NCBI GenBank assembly: GCA_964247295.1
Contig: CAXTTV010000136.1
Location: 1-13,558 of the forward strand
Direction: 5' to 3'
Length of the DNA stretch: 13,558 bases
Origin: CAXTTV01 sp964247295
Lineage (GTDB): Bacteria > Chloroflexota > Ktedonobacteria > Ktedonobacterales > Ktedonobacteraceae
Notes under the pieces: model-generated
What the model was told of the DNA's origin: nothing
The model's input: only the letters and a program-made list of their open reading frames with translations
Databases searched by the model: none
Position numbers and translations under genes: made by a program
Shown: positions 6,594 through 12,790 of the stretch, piece after piece
Layout of the letters: every line of letters begins with the position of its first letter
Numbering within the stretch: position 1 is the stretch's first letter

Positions 6594-6599
6594 TTGACA
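6594..6599 (+). promoter_or_regulatory. -35 element upstream of the WYL gene
   Basis: A perfect TTGACA on the plus strand lies about 55 bases before the minicistron. The bases 16-18 downstream are T-rich but match the -10 consensus poorly (for example TTTTCT), so the promoter may depend on an activator. It is the only good -35 box in this divergent region. Confidence 0.4.
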
Positions 6600-6654
6600 A
6601 AAAGTAATTTTTAATCCTTTTCTTAAAAAGGGTCCTCAACAAGGAGAATATTGT

Positions 6655-6675
6655 ATGAGCAAGCAAAATGAATAA
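6655..6675 (+). CDS. Six-codon minicistron overlapping the WYL gene start
   Basis: ATG 6655 has the best ribosome-binding site of this unit (AAGGAG at 6641-6646, 8-base spacing) and opens a six-residue reading frame, MSKQNE, ending in TAA at 6673-6675. The WYL start ATG (6668) lies inside it in another frame, and no Shine-Dalgarno sequence lies at a usable distance from 6668. The arrangement is that of termination-reinitiation coupling: ribosomes loaded on the minicistron stop 5 bases past the WYL start codon and can re-initiate there. Confidence 0.5.
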   Translation: MSKQNE

Positions 6676-7636
6676 AACCGATCGTTTATTAGCAATTGTG
6701 CTGGAATTGCAGCGCAAGGAGCGACAGCGGGCCGAGGATTTAGCGGAAACATTTGAGACGAGCAAACGCACAATCTATCGCGATATTCTGGCTTTATGTG
6801 AGGCTGGTGTTCCAATTATCTCGGTGCCGGGACAGGGCTACTCGCTTATGAAAGGATATTTTTTGCCCCCATTGGGCTTCACGACTGACGAGGCCACGAT
6901 GTTGCTGTTAGGAAGCGATTTTATGGCGCAAAATTTTGACGCGCAATATCGCGCGGCCTCCGAGTCTGCAATGCGTAAGATCGAGAGTATTCTACCTGAG
7001 ATGCTGCGTAACGATGTGCATTATTTGCAGAGCACTATTCACTTCTTTGGGACAATAAGCGCTTCTAATGTTAGTGAGCACGAGAAGCTACGACAATTAC
7101 GCCGTGCGCTGCTTGACCGCAATACTGTGCGCTTTTGTTACCATACACGCCATCGCCACAATGAGCAAAACACTTTGCTCACACGAGAAGCTGATCCATA
7201 CAGCTTAGCCTATTTCCTTAATGCCTGGCACCTGGTTGCCTATTGCCATATGCGTCAGGATATGCGCAACTTTCGCCTTGACCGTATAGAAAATCTAGAA
7301 GTTTTGTCACAAACATTCACGCGACCAAACAATTCCAGGTTGGATCAGAACAGGCGGGGGCAATCCAGAAATATGACGGTGCGCGTGCTCTTCGATCAGG
7401 AGGTCGCTCGTTGGGTACGCGAAGAACGCTTTTATTATGTCACAGGTGAGGAAGAAACAAAGGATGGTTTACTGGTGACCTTGAAGATCCGTCAGGAAAG
7501 CGAAATTATGCAATGGCTGCTGAGCTGGGGAGGCCGCGTCAAGATACTAGAACCAGCTTCGCTCCGAGAACAACTGGCTAAAGAAGCTCGGGCCATGCTC
7601 GAAAATTATCAGATTGAGAGCAATTTTCTAACGTAA
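6668..7636 (+). CDS. YafY-type HTH/WYL-domain transcriptional regulator
   Basis: The 322-residue protein has an N-terminal winged helix of the HTH_11 type (about 5-58; recognition segment ETSKRTIYRDI at 30-40). A C-terminal WYL domain follows, with its core at about 180-213: WHL at 187-189 in place of WYL, and NFRLDRI at 201-207, the conserved arginine patch thought to bind nucleic acid or a small ligand. A WCX-like tail follows (about 236-315). This is the normal YafY architecture. No in-frame start exists upstream because a TGA lies at 6656, so ATG 6668 is the only sensible start. It is divergent from the hydroxy-acid oxidase and 116 bp before a VOC gene on its own strand, so either could be its target. 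Confidence 0.9.
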   Translation: MNKTDRLLAIVLELQRKERQRAEDLAETFETSKRTIYRDILALCEAGVPIISVPGQGYSLMKGYFLPPLGFTTDEATMLLLGSDFMAQNFDAQYRAASESAMRKIESILPEMLRNDVHYLQSTIHFFGTISASNVSEHEKLRQLRRALLDRNTVRFCYHTRHRHNEQNTLLTREADPYSLAYFLNAWHLVAYCHMRQDMRNFRLDRIENLEVLSQTFTRPNNSRLDQNRRGQSRNMTVRVLFDQEVARWVREERFYYVTGEEETKDGLLVTLKIRQESEIMQWLLSWGGRVKILEPASLREQLAKEARAMLENYQIESNFLT

Positions 7637-7644
7637 AAACGCTG

Positions 7645-7673
7645 CTGACATACTGTTGTCACTCCTATAAAGT
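7645..7673 (+). promoter_or_regulatory. Possible promoter and dyad before the VOC gene
   Basis: CTGACA (7645-7650), a 17-base spacer and TAAAGT (7668-7673) form a weak sigma70 promoter. The inverted repeat TGACAtactgtTGTCA (7646-7661) overlaps the -35 box and could be an operator for the WYL protein or another regulator. The VOC gene may also be read through from the WYL gene, as no terminator separates them. Confidence 0.35.
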
Positions 7674-7752
7674 ACACTACTGGTATAGATACACGAAAGA
7701 TGTCGCCGAAATGTCTGATGAGCGTCATCATAACAAAAAAAGGAGAAACTCG

Positions 7753-8106
7753 ATGCCTACTATACCAGTTCTTGATTTTCTGGTTTTCTATGTCTCAGAT
7801 TTGGATGAATCATTTGCGTACTTTACAGAGAAGCTGGGCTTCGCGCCAACTTCCGAACAGAATGGGTCAGTTTTCCGTGGGTTGCGCGGCAATGATGGGA
7901 AGATCGGTTATGGCTTGAATCTGGTAGGTGAGGGGACGCCACCTGCGGGAACGGTGGAGTTATACTTTAAAACAGATGACATTGAGAAATTACATACAGA
8001 ACTGAGCGCAAAAGGTGCTGGCACAACATCAATTGCTCAACTACCATTTGGCTCAGTCTTCACTGTGCAGTCACCCGATAAGCATGCGCTCTTGATATTA
8101 CAGTAG
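7753..8106 (+). CDS. VOC-superfamily protein (glyoxalase/bleomycin-resistance fold)
   Basis: The 117-residue protein has the two beta-alpha-beta-beta-beta halves of a VOC protein: 4-60 (beginning IPVLDFLVFYVSDLDESFAYFTEKLGF) and 66-116 (beginning GTVELYFKTDDIEKLHTEL). E69 is at the usual position of a metal ligand, but no histidine stands at the first-strand position where metal-dependent members usually carry one. It may therefore be a binding protein of the bleomycin-resistance type rather than a glyoxalase. I chose ATG 7753 because AAGGAG lies 7 bases upstream; an earlier ATG at 7711 adds 14 basic residues that do not fit the fold. It follows the WYL gene and ends before a strong terminator. 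The ligand is unknown. Confidence 0.85.
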   Translation: MPTIPVLDFLVFYVSDLDESFAYFTEKLGFAPTSEQNGSVFRGLRGNDGKIGYGLNLVGEGTPPAGTVELYFKTDDIEKLHTELSAKGAGTTSIAQLPFGSVFTVQSPDKHALLILQ

Positions 8107-8164
8107 CCAGTAAAGCAGTAAGCATATGTGAGTTCTGGATAAGCAGACCGTAAGAGTACTGGAG

Positions 8165-8227
8165 CTAGATTCTCAACAAGAGGGTACCTGAATGATAGGT
8201 ACCCTCTTGTCGTGCTTTTTGCGCCAT
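8165..8227 (-). pseudogene. 20-codon ORF behind a duplicated ribosome-binding leader; possible gene remnant
   Basis: On the minus strand AAAGGTG (8241-8235) lies 7 bases before ATG 8227, and the reading frame (MAQKARQEG...) runs 20 codons to TAG at 8165. Most of it is the stem of the VOC terminator. The 19 bases at 8253-8235 are identical to the leader of the hydroxy-acid oxidase gene. The simplest reading is a former minus-strand gene whose body was deleted, joining its start to a hairpin. A leader peptide or chance ORF is also possible. Confidence 0.3.
8176..8220 (+). terminator. Intrinsic terminator of the VOC gene
   Basis: ACAAGAGGGTACCT (8176-8189) and AGGTACCCTCTTGT (8197-8210) form a perfect 14-bp stem with a 7-base loop, followed after 5 bases by TTTTT (8216-8220). 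It lies 70 bp past the VOC stop. The same stem sequence is used again at 9324-9354. Confidence 0.75.
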
Positions 8228-8234
8228 GTAGTAT

Positions 8235-8253
8235 CACCTTTCTTATACGTCTC
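8235..8253 (-). repeat. Copy 2 of a 19-bp leader repeat (copy 1 at 6483-6501)
   Basis: CACCTTTCTTATACGTCTC is identical at 6483-6501 and 8235-8253 in the same orientation. On the minus strand it contains the ribosome-binding site AAAGGTG. In copy 1 it precedes the hydroxy-acid oxidase start; in copy 2 it precedes only a 20-codon ORF. Similarity fades outside the 19 bases. Confidence 0.85.
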
Positions 8254-8303
8254 TTCTCTCCTCTTAAAAACCTGATAACAAGGCAGAGCATCTGAGATTC
8301 CCC

Positions 8304-8333
8304 TTGCTACCATGATCGATACAGTAATATTAT
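8304..8333 (+). promoter_or_regulatory. Possible promoter of the methyltransferase gene
   Basis: TTGCTA (8304-8309), an 18-base spacer and TATTAT (8328-8333) match the sigma70 consensus at 4 and 5 of 6 positions. The leader to ATG 8390 would be about 50 bases and AT-rich. Confidence 0.4.
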
Positions 8334-8389
8334 CTATAGAAGAAAAAATCGCCGTAAATACCTCCATATTTACAAAAAGGGGAAGAGCC

Positions 8390-9184
8390 ATGACAGAAAC
8401 CAGTAATATTTGGACTGGCAAAGCCGCCAGCTATGATCGAGCGCGTCCGAAGGCGCCACTGGCTTTGCTTGATCTGCTGACACAGTTAATTCACCTGCCT
8501 CATCCTACCCTGGTAGTGGATCTGGGCAGCGGGACCGGATTGTCAACCGCGATCTGGGGTGATCGAGCCAAGCAGGTAATCGGGATCGAACCCAATGCCG
8601 ATATGCGGAGAGAGGCCATCCATAAAGCCGAGGCCCTTCCTTATGCCTCGCATATCGAGTATCGAGAGGAGCTTGCTCATCAGACGGGCCTGCCTGATGG
8701 ATGCGCGGATATTGTCACTGCTGCTCAATCGTTTCATTGGATGGAACCAACCACCACGCTGACAGAGATCGCCAGGATTCTCCGATCCGGAGGACTCTTT
8801 GCAGCCTATGACTACGATTCGCCGCCAGCAATCCATTGGGAGCTTGATCAGCTCGCTCAAGAGGTAGGCGTGCGCTTAGTAAATCTTGTCCGGGAGCGTG
8901 GACTACCTCCCACTCTCAAGATCTGGCCGAAAAACAAATCTCTCGATCCCTTGCGCGAGAGTGCCCAATTCCGCTTCACCCGTGAAGTATTTTTGCATCA
9001 GATCGAGTATGGAGACGTGGCGCGATTCCTTGAGATGATGCGGAGCAATGCATTTAGCGATCAGTTCCAGTTTACCAACCAGGAGATGGGTTTGGATCGC
9101 CTCAGTAGTGCTGCGCTTCAATATCTTGGATCTGAACCCGTTTCCTGGTATTTTAGTTACCGGGTCCGCATCGGGATCAAGTGA
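8390..9184 (+). CDS. Class I SAM-dependent methyltransferase (Methyltransf_11 type)
   Basis: The 264-residue protein has an N-terminal segment ending in WTGKAASYDRARP (8-20), common in small-molecule methyltransferases. SAM-binding motif I is VVDLGSGTG (42-50), the acidic residue after strand 2 is E67 in GIEPNADM, and a motif IV-like DIVTAAQSFHWM follows at 107-118, where aromatic and histidine residues line the active site. The AQSFHWM segment is typical of the Methyltransf_11 group related to trans-aconitate and biotin-pathway methyltransferases; the substrate cannot be assigned. ATG 8390 is chosen because AAGGGGAAG lies just upstream; an earlier in-frame ATG at 8312 overlaps the promoter and gives an unrelated basic extension. 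The gene appears monocistronic. Confidence 0.88.
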   Translation: MTETSNIWTGKAASYDRARPKAPLALLDLLTQLIHLPHPTLVVDLGSGTGLSTAIWGDRAKQVIGIEPNADMRREAIHKAEALPYASHIEYREELAHQTGLPDGCADIVTAAQSFHWMEPTTTLTEIARILRSGGLFAAYDYDSPPAIHWELDQLAQEVGVRLVNLVRERGLPPTLKIWPKNKSLDPLRESAQFRFTREVFLHQIEYGDVARFLEMMRSNAFSDQFQFTNQEMGLDRLSSAALQYLGSEPVSWYFSYRVRIGIK

Positions 9185-9319
9185 GGGTAAGGATGTAAAG
9201 AGACTTGTTCCTCTTCGTCTGGGACCTCTATAGGCAAAGGAGAATTGAAAAGGCATCGATGAGTGCTGCTGAATAGTGGGCCCTGGCCCAAGGAGCAGGC
9301 GAGATGCAAGTAGACAATC

Positions 9320-9354
9320 AAAAAAGAGGGTACCTGACACTCAGGTATCCTCTT
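9320..9354 (-). terminator. Intrinsic terminator of the Gly/Arg-rich protein gene
   Basis: AAGAGGGTACCTGA (9324-9337) pairs with 9341-9354 in a 14-bp stem with one G-T pair and a 3-base loop. Read on the minus strand it is followed at once by six T (9325-9320, the first two paired in the stem). It lies 38 bp past the stop at 9393. It shares its arm sequence with the VOC terminator. On the plus strand no T tract follows, though it could still affect the convergent methyltransferase transcript. Confidence 0.8.
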
Positions 9355-9392
9355 GTGGCGTAAGATGCTAAGCGTAAATGTTGCTCGCTAGA

Positions 9393-9914
9393 TTACGCCT
9401 GCTCGACGTTTGGCTGCTCGGGCTGCTGCTCTTCTTTGGGGGCCGCAGGAGTCTCCTGTGCGTTGCCGATGATGCCAAGCAGTTCAGTACGAGCACGCTC
9501 CAGGAAGGATCGAAGCTGTCCCTGTCGCTCCTGGTTCCCAAATGAGCTGCGAGCCGCGATCGCGAAGAGACGCATTACTTCACCAGCGGTGCTGCGCAGA
9601 ACCTGCTGCTCAGGTGTGAAGTCTGGGCGTCCGAAGCCGCGTGGGCCACCAAAGCCGCCGAAACCACGTCCGCGTGGACCTCCGAAGCCACGGCCCCACG
9701 GACCGCGACCGAACCCGCGCGGCCCTTCAAATCCACGACCGCGACCCCACGGGCCCTCAAACTGCTCACCACCCCACTCTCCACGGGGACCATGATGTCC
9801 GTGATGGCGAGGGCCACCGGAATGGGGGCCATGATGTCCATGCTCTTGATCCTGCTCTTGCTGCTGCCAGGGGAAACCCTGCTCTTCTGAGTAGTTATTG
9901 TAACCTTGAAACAT
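9393..9914 (-). CDS. His/Gly/Arg/Phe-rich protein with a PadR-like C-terminal helix pair and no HTH
   Basis: The 173-residue protein has three parts. Residues 1-24 are polar and Gln-rich. Residues 25-98 are low complexity: first His/Gly/Pro (25-43, eight His), then repeated Gly-Arg-Phe-Pro units (53-96). Residues 100-152 are two amphipathic helices (FTPEQQVLRSTAGEVMRLF and RSFLERARTELLGIIGN regions), followed by a Pro/Glu/Gln tail. Gly-rich N-termini and a helical tail of this kind occur in PadR regulators of Actinobacteria and relatives, but the winged helix that should separate them is absent. I chose ATG 9914 because AAGGAG lies 11 bases upstream; a start at 9953 would overlap the first palindrome. 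Three ACGATATATCGT-type palindromes lie upstream, so it is probably tightly regulated. Function unknown. Confidence 0.75.
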   Translation of the reverse strand: MFQGYNNYSEEQGFPWQQQEQDQEHGHHGPHSGGPRHHGHHGPRGEWGGEQFEGPWGRGRGFEGPRGFGRGPWGRGFGGPRGRGFGGFGGPRGFGRPDFTPEQQVLRSTAGEVMRLFAIAARSSFGNQERQGQLRSFLERARTELLGIIGNAQETPAAPKEEQQPEQPNVEQA

Positions 9915-9939
9915 ATCGTTATTTTCTCCTTTTTTCTTT

Positions 9940-9951
9940 ACGATATATCGC
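9940..9951. promoter_or_regulatory. Palindromic operator site 1
   Basis: ACGATATATCGC matches the palindrome ACGATATATCGT at 11 of 12 positions. It lies just upstream of the ribosome-binding site of the Gly/Arg-rich protein gene, 26 bases before its ATG on the minus strand. Confidence 0.75.
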
Positions 9952-9970
9952 ATTCACCAATGATAACGTT

Positions 9971-9982
9971 ACGATATATCGT
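9971..9982. promoter_or_regulatory. Palindromic operator site 2
   Basis: A perfect copy of the 12-bp palindrome ACGATATATCGT, 31 bp from site 1 (start to start). A separate AACGTT dyad overlaps its edge. Confidence 0.8.
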
Positions 9983-9992
9983 CTTATTCCCA

Positions 9993-10010
9993 TTTACGAT
10001 ATATCGTAAA
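9993..10010. promoter_or_regulatory. Palindromic operator site 3 (18-bp perfect palindrome)
   Basis: TTTACGATATATCGTAAA is a perfect 18-bp palindrome with the same 12-bp core (9996-10007), 25 bp from site 2. It lies between the end of the DMT gene (10046) and the Gly/Arg-rich gene. No standard -35/-10 pair is clear here; the core itself contains TATATC, which could serve as a -10. Confidence 0.8.
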
Positions 10011-10045
10011 GAAAGTTGTAAAATTGGGAGGGAGTTCAGAAATCG

Positions 10046-10984
10046 CTATTTTTCTACGCTTGCTTCGGATAGAGCGTCTGCGATAACCTCTGGCTGTGGA
10101 GCTCTCCTCAGCTTCAAGAAAGGGATGGAGCCTGTGGTAGAGGCCCAGGAGCCCACGATAATCAAGAGGAATCCTACCACCGTTCCAATGGTAAGCGGCT
10201 CCTGTAGAATCGTCACGCCTAGCAGAACCGAGACGGCAAGATTCACATAGGTGGTGACACTTCCACGACTCGAACCCACTTCGGCAATCAGCGCGAAAAA
10301 GGTCGGAAGAGCTAAAGCAGTACAGATCACACCGAGAATTAGCAGGCTGACCAAAACACCAGCACTGGGAATACTGCCTGGAAGCCGCGTCGCGATAAAT
10401 GGCAGCAGCACGATTGTTGTGATACTGCATTCGGCGGCGGCGACACCAATTCTCGGCAGCTCTACCAGTGGCTGGTGCTTGAGCATTATCGCTACAACTG
10501 CGTACCCGACAGCGGCCAGAAGAATCATTCCGGCACCAAACCAGAGCTGGCTATCCCCTCCGACATCAAAGCCAAGCAATACAACTAAGCCGATCATCCC
10601 TACAAGCAGGCCGATCATCCGTAGCCCGGTAACCTGCTCACTTTTATCAAAGCCAAGCGCGAAAATCGCCACCAGAATTGGATTGACTCCGATCAATAAG
10701 CTGGCGAGTGAGGATGCGACATGCTGCTCTCCATAGGAGATTAAGAGAAATGATCCAACCATATGAACCATCGAGAATAATAAGATGATCGGCCAGTGTT
10801 TGAAAAGGGGTCTCAGGGTTTTTTGGAAGGCGGCCATCGGTAACAAAACCAGCGCAGCAATGATCGCTCGGGCAAATACCACGACGGAGGGGTCCAGTTC
10901 GAGTACAGCAATTTTGATAAAAAAATACGGGATGCCCCAGAATATGGACATAGCGATAAAAAGTATCCAGCCTTTGCGAGTCAT
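10046..10984 (-). CDS. DMT-superfamily permease with two EamA domains
   Basis: The 312-residue protein has the hydrophobic pattern of ten membrane helices in two EamA repeats, about 5-145 and 157-295. The first begins with a GWILFIAMSIFWGIPYFFIKIA helix, the WG/PF pattern typical of RhaT/RarD/YdcZ-like drug/metabolite transporters. The second repeat ends in ILQEPLTIGTVVGFLLIIVG, the highly conserved EPLT element before the final helix. The tail after 297 is charged and cytoplasmic. ATG 10984 is chosen because AGGAG lies 6 bases upstream; 32 earlier in-frame residues have no support. Family members export amino acids or other metabolites; the substrate here is unknown. The aminotransferase gene lies upstream on the same strand, 257 bp away, so a shared amino-acid theme is possible but unproven. 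Confidence 0.9.
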   Translation of the reverse strand: MTRKGWILFIAMSIFWGIPYFFIKIAVLELDPSVVVFARAIIAALVLLPMAAFQKTLRPLFKHWPIILLFSMVHMVGSFLLISYGEQHVASSLASLLIGVNPILVAIFALGFDKSEQVTGLRMIGLLVGMIGLVVLLGFDVGGDSQLWFGAGMILLAAVGYAVVAIMLKHQPLVELPRIGVAAAECSITTIVLLPFIATRLPGSIPSAGVLVSLLILGVICTALALPTFFALIAEVGSSRGSVTTYVNLAVSVLLGVTILQEPLTIGTVVGFLLIIVGSWASTTGSIPFLKLRRAPQPEVIADALSEASVEK

Positions 10985-11020
10985 ACATGCTCCTAAATCC
11001 GACTTGGTTTTCTGAGAGAA

Positions 11021-11064
11021 ATATACTGCCTCACTAAAAAAACGTAAGTATGAACGCAGTATAT
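11021..11064. promoter_or_regulatory. 9-bp inverted repeat upstream of the DMT gene
   Basis: ATATACTGC (11021-11029) and GCAGTATAT (11056-11064) are exact inverted copies 26 bases apart, 37-80 bp upstream of the DMT start. Each half contains a -10-like TATA segment on the minus strand. No good -35 was found. It could be a two-site operator or paired promoter. The rest of the 257-bp gap (10985-11241) holds nothing I can name. Confidence 0.4.
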
Positions 11065-11241
11065 AACAAAGGGCTGGCAATTTTCCTGTTCCATATTCTA
11101 AAGGGCTTCAGTGATCCGGCTCTTATCGGTGTGATCAAGCTCAAGAGGAAAGATGCGGAGGAGGTGTGCAAATAATAGACCACTAGAGGGATTGATCCAG
11201 GCCGCCCATAGAATACGGGCGACACAGACCACACGACAACT

Positions 11242-12411
11242 TCAAAAACTATTTTTGCGATAATGGCTCTCTGCCCAATGGACAAGCTCATCACGCAGGA
11301 TCGATATCCCTTTCTGGAATTGTAGACTATCCCCACCAAACCCGATCCGGACAAAATGATCATATGCGGGCCCGAAAACCGATCCTGGAAGCAGAAGCAC
11401 TTGCCGTTCTAAAGCCAGATAGCGACAAAAATCTTCTGCCGGGAACGGCAGTTGAATAAACGCGGTATAACCTGCTTGAGGGCACTTCCAGGCCAGCGGT
11501 TGACGGAGATGTTGTCCCACCTGGGCGATCGCCTGGGAGAGCAGATCTCTGTTTGCTCGCGCGCCGACCAGACGTGGTGTAATCAGTTCGGTGGCGTGGC
11601 GCAACGCGATCTCGGCCAGAAATTCTCCTGGTGTGCTGGAGCACATCGTTGAATAGTCGCGAGCCTCGTTCACCCGTTTTACAAGCGCATGGTTCCGGCT
11701 TCCCAACCATCCAATACGTAAACCACCAAGCCCCCATGGCTTCGCCATGTCTCCAACGCAAACCACATTCTCGGCTACATCGATAATTGAGGGGATCGGC
11801 GCATCGTCCAAAGCAATCGGGCGAAAAATTTCATCATTAACGACCAGGGCTCCAACACGATCCGCGATCCGCGCAATCGCGAGCATCTCTTCAACCTGTA
11901 ATATTGAACCCGTAGGATTATGAGGATGAACCAAATAAATCAGGCGCGTTTTTTCATCGACAAGGTGCGCTAATCGTTCGGGATCTGGCTTCCAATCGTC
12001 TTCCAGCCGCAAAGGCAGTCTGCGGATCTCAAACCCCAGTGCGCTGGCAACCTCAGATAAATGTTCGTAGCAGGGCTCTTCCACCACAATATTCGCGCCT
12101 GGTTCGACCACCGACCAGGCTAAAAGAAAAAGTGCCTCGCTGGCACCTGTTGTAATCTGAATATCTTCCGTTTTCAGCGTTGTATAAAGAGAAGAAATTG
12201 CCCTGGAGAGCCGTTCACTCCCAGCACACTCAATATACCCCAGGCTCAAATCAAGATAACGCTCCGTCGCTCCTTCGCCTTCCAATGCAAGCAACTCCCT
12301 TGTCGGGACATCATATGGGCTACTCGCGGTGAGATTGAGTACCCCTGGAGCGATTTCAAATTCCATAAACCACCGCTCAAGACGAAACGGAGACAGAGGA
12401 TGAGGCGGCAT
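11242..12411 (-). CDS. PLP-dependent aminotransferase, class I/II fold
   Basis: The 389-residue protein is full length for a fold-type I aminotransferase. Key residues from ATG 12411: the TGASEAL cofactor loop (88-94), the HNPTG element (164-168) with N165 against the PLP ring, D193 in NDEIFRP contacting the pyridine nitrogen, the Schiff-base lysine K224 in GDMAKPWGLGG, R232 in GLRIGW, and R355 in HFVRIGFG for the substrate carboxylate. The segment before the lysine reads GDMAK where most relatives have S-x-S-K. The general pattern recalls subgroup I-gamma and capreomycidine-synthase-like proteins, but no such pathway genes are nearby. A TTG at 12414 is in frame, but ATG 12411 with AAAGGA 9 bases upstream is preferred. 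It probably transaminates an amino acid or a related compound; the substrate is unknown. Confidence 0.9.
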   Translation of the reverse strand: MPPHPLSPFRLERWFMEFEIAPGVLNLTASSPYDVPTRELLALEGEGATERYLDLSLGYIECAGSERLSRAISSLYTTLKTEDIQITTGASEALFLLAWSVVEPGANIVVEEPCYEHLSEVASALGFEIRRLPLRLEDDWKPDPERLAHLVDEKTRLIYLVHPHNPTGSILQVEEMLAIARIADRVGALVVNDEIFRPIALDDAPIPSIIDVAENVVCVGDMAKPWGLGGLRIGWLGSRNHALVKRVNEARDYSTMCSSTPGEFLAEIALRHATELITPRLVGARANRDLLSQAIAQVGQHLRQPLAWKCPQAGYTAFIQLPFPAEDFCRYLALERQVLLLPGSVFGPAYDHFVRIGFGGDSLQFQKGISILRDELVHWAESHYRKNSF

Positions 12412-12724
12412 CAATATTTCCTTTCTGGAATAATTGCAGAGTCTTTTTTTAAAGAAAAAAGGATGTGTCTACTGAATAATACGAAAGGCCCCTATATTAA
12501 GCATCAGCAATTCTGCCGGGAAAACATATGTTTGGCTTATTAAGTATAGAGATTCCCCGAGAAGGTAACACGTTTGAGAGATACGACATTAACAGACTTA
12601 CACTAAACATACTGAAGCGGGTACAATTTAGCAAGCAAATGGGGATGAGTACCAGATCTTCCCGTCAAAATCGAGGGGAACGGGTAGATAAAAGTATAGC
12701 AATCTAGAAAATGCCTTTTATCCT

Positions 12725-12733
12725 TGATATAAT
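12725..12733 (+). promoter_or_regulatory. Extended -10 promoter for the zinc-protein gene
   Basis: TGATATAAT is a perfect extended -10 element (TGn plus TATAAT). The bases at the -35 position match poorly. Transcription would start near 12740, giving a leader of about 170 bases before ATG 12912. Confidence 0.55.
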
Positions 12734-12750
12734 GGGAAAAATGTATTGTT

Positions 12751-12790
12751 CTTTGGTCATAGAGTCCACCCTACCAAAGGAATGCTTTGG
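12751..12790 (+). promoter_or_regulatory. Mutually exclusive hairpins in the zinc-protein leader
   Basis: ACCAAAG (12773-12779) can pair with CTTTGGT upstream (12751-12757, 7 bp, 15-base loop). Its CCAAAG part can instead pair with CTTTGG downstream (12785-12790, 6 bp, 5-base loop). The two structures cannot coexist. They begin about 10 bases into the predicted transcript. No T tract follows the second stem, so any switch would act on translation or RNA stability, or through a protein. Confidence 0.4.

Noticed and set aside
9259..9276. Tiny ORF (MSAAE) after AAAGGAG downstream of the methyltransferase
   Set aside because: The ribosome-binding site is too far (about 16 bases), the frame has five codons, and no gene follows it on that strand.
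9436..9795. 119-codon Pro/Arg-rich ORF opposite the Gly/Arg-rich gene
   Set aside because: It is the antisense image of Gly/Arg codons. It lacks a ribosome-binding site, while the minus-strand gene has a good start and a terminator.
11203..11221. Imperfect GCCC/GGGC hairpin past the aminotransferase stop
   Set aside because: It has an internal mismatch and no T tract. The evidence is too thin to list it as a terminator.
11153..11263. 36-codon ORF on the plus strand with GAGG before its ATG
   Set aside because: It runs into the 3' end of the aminotransferase gene on the other strand, has short spacing to the GAGG and no recognisable features.
12528..12707. 59-codon ORF just upstream of the zinc-protein frame
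   Set aside because: It has no usable ribosome-binding site (only GGGA-like bases), no recognisable domain, and ends 4 bases before an ATG that itself overlaps a promoter. Possible but unsupported.
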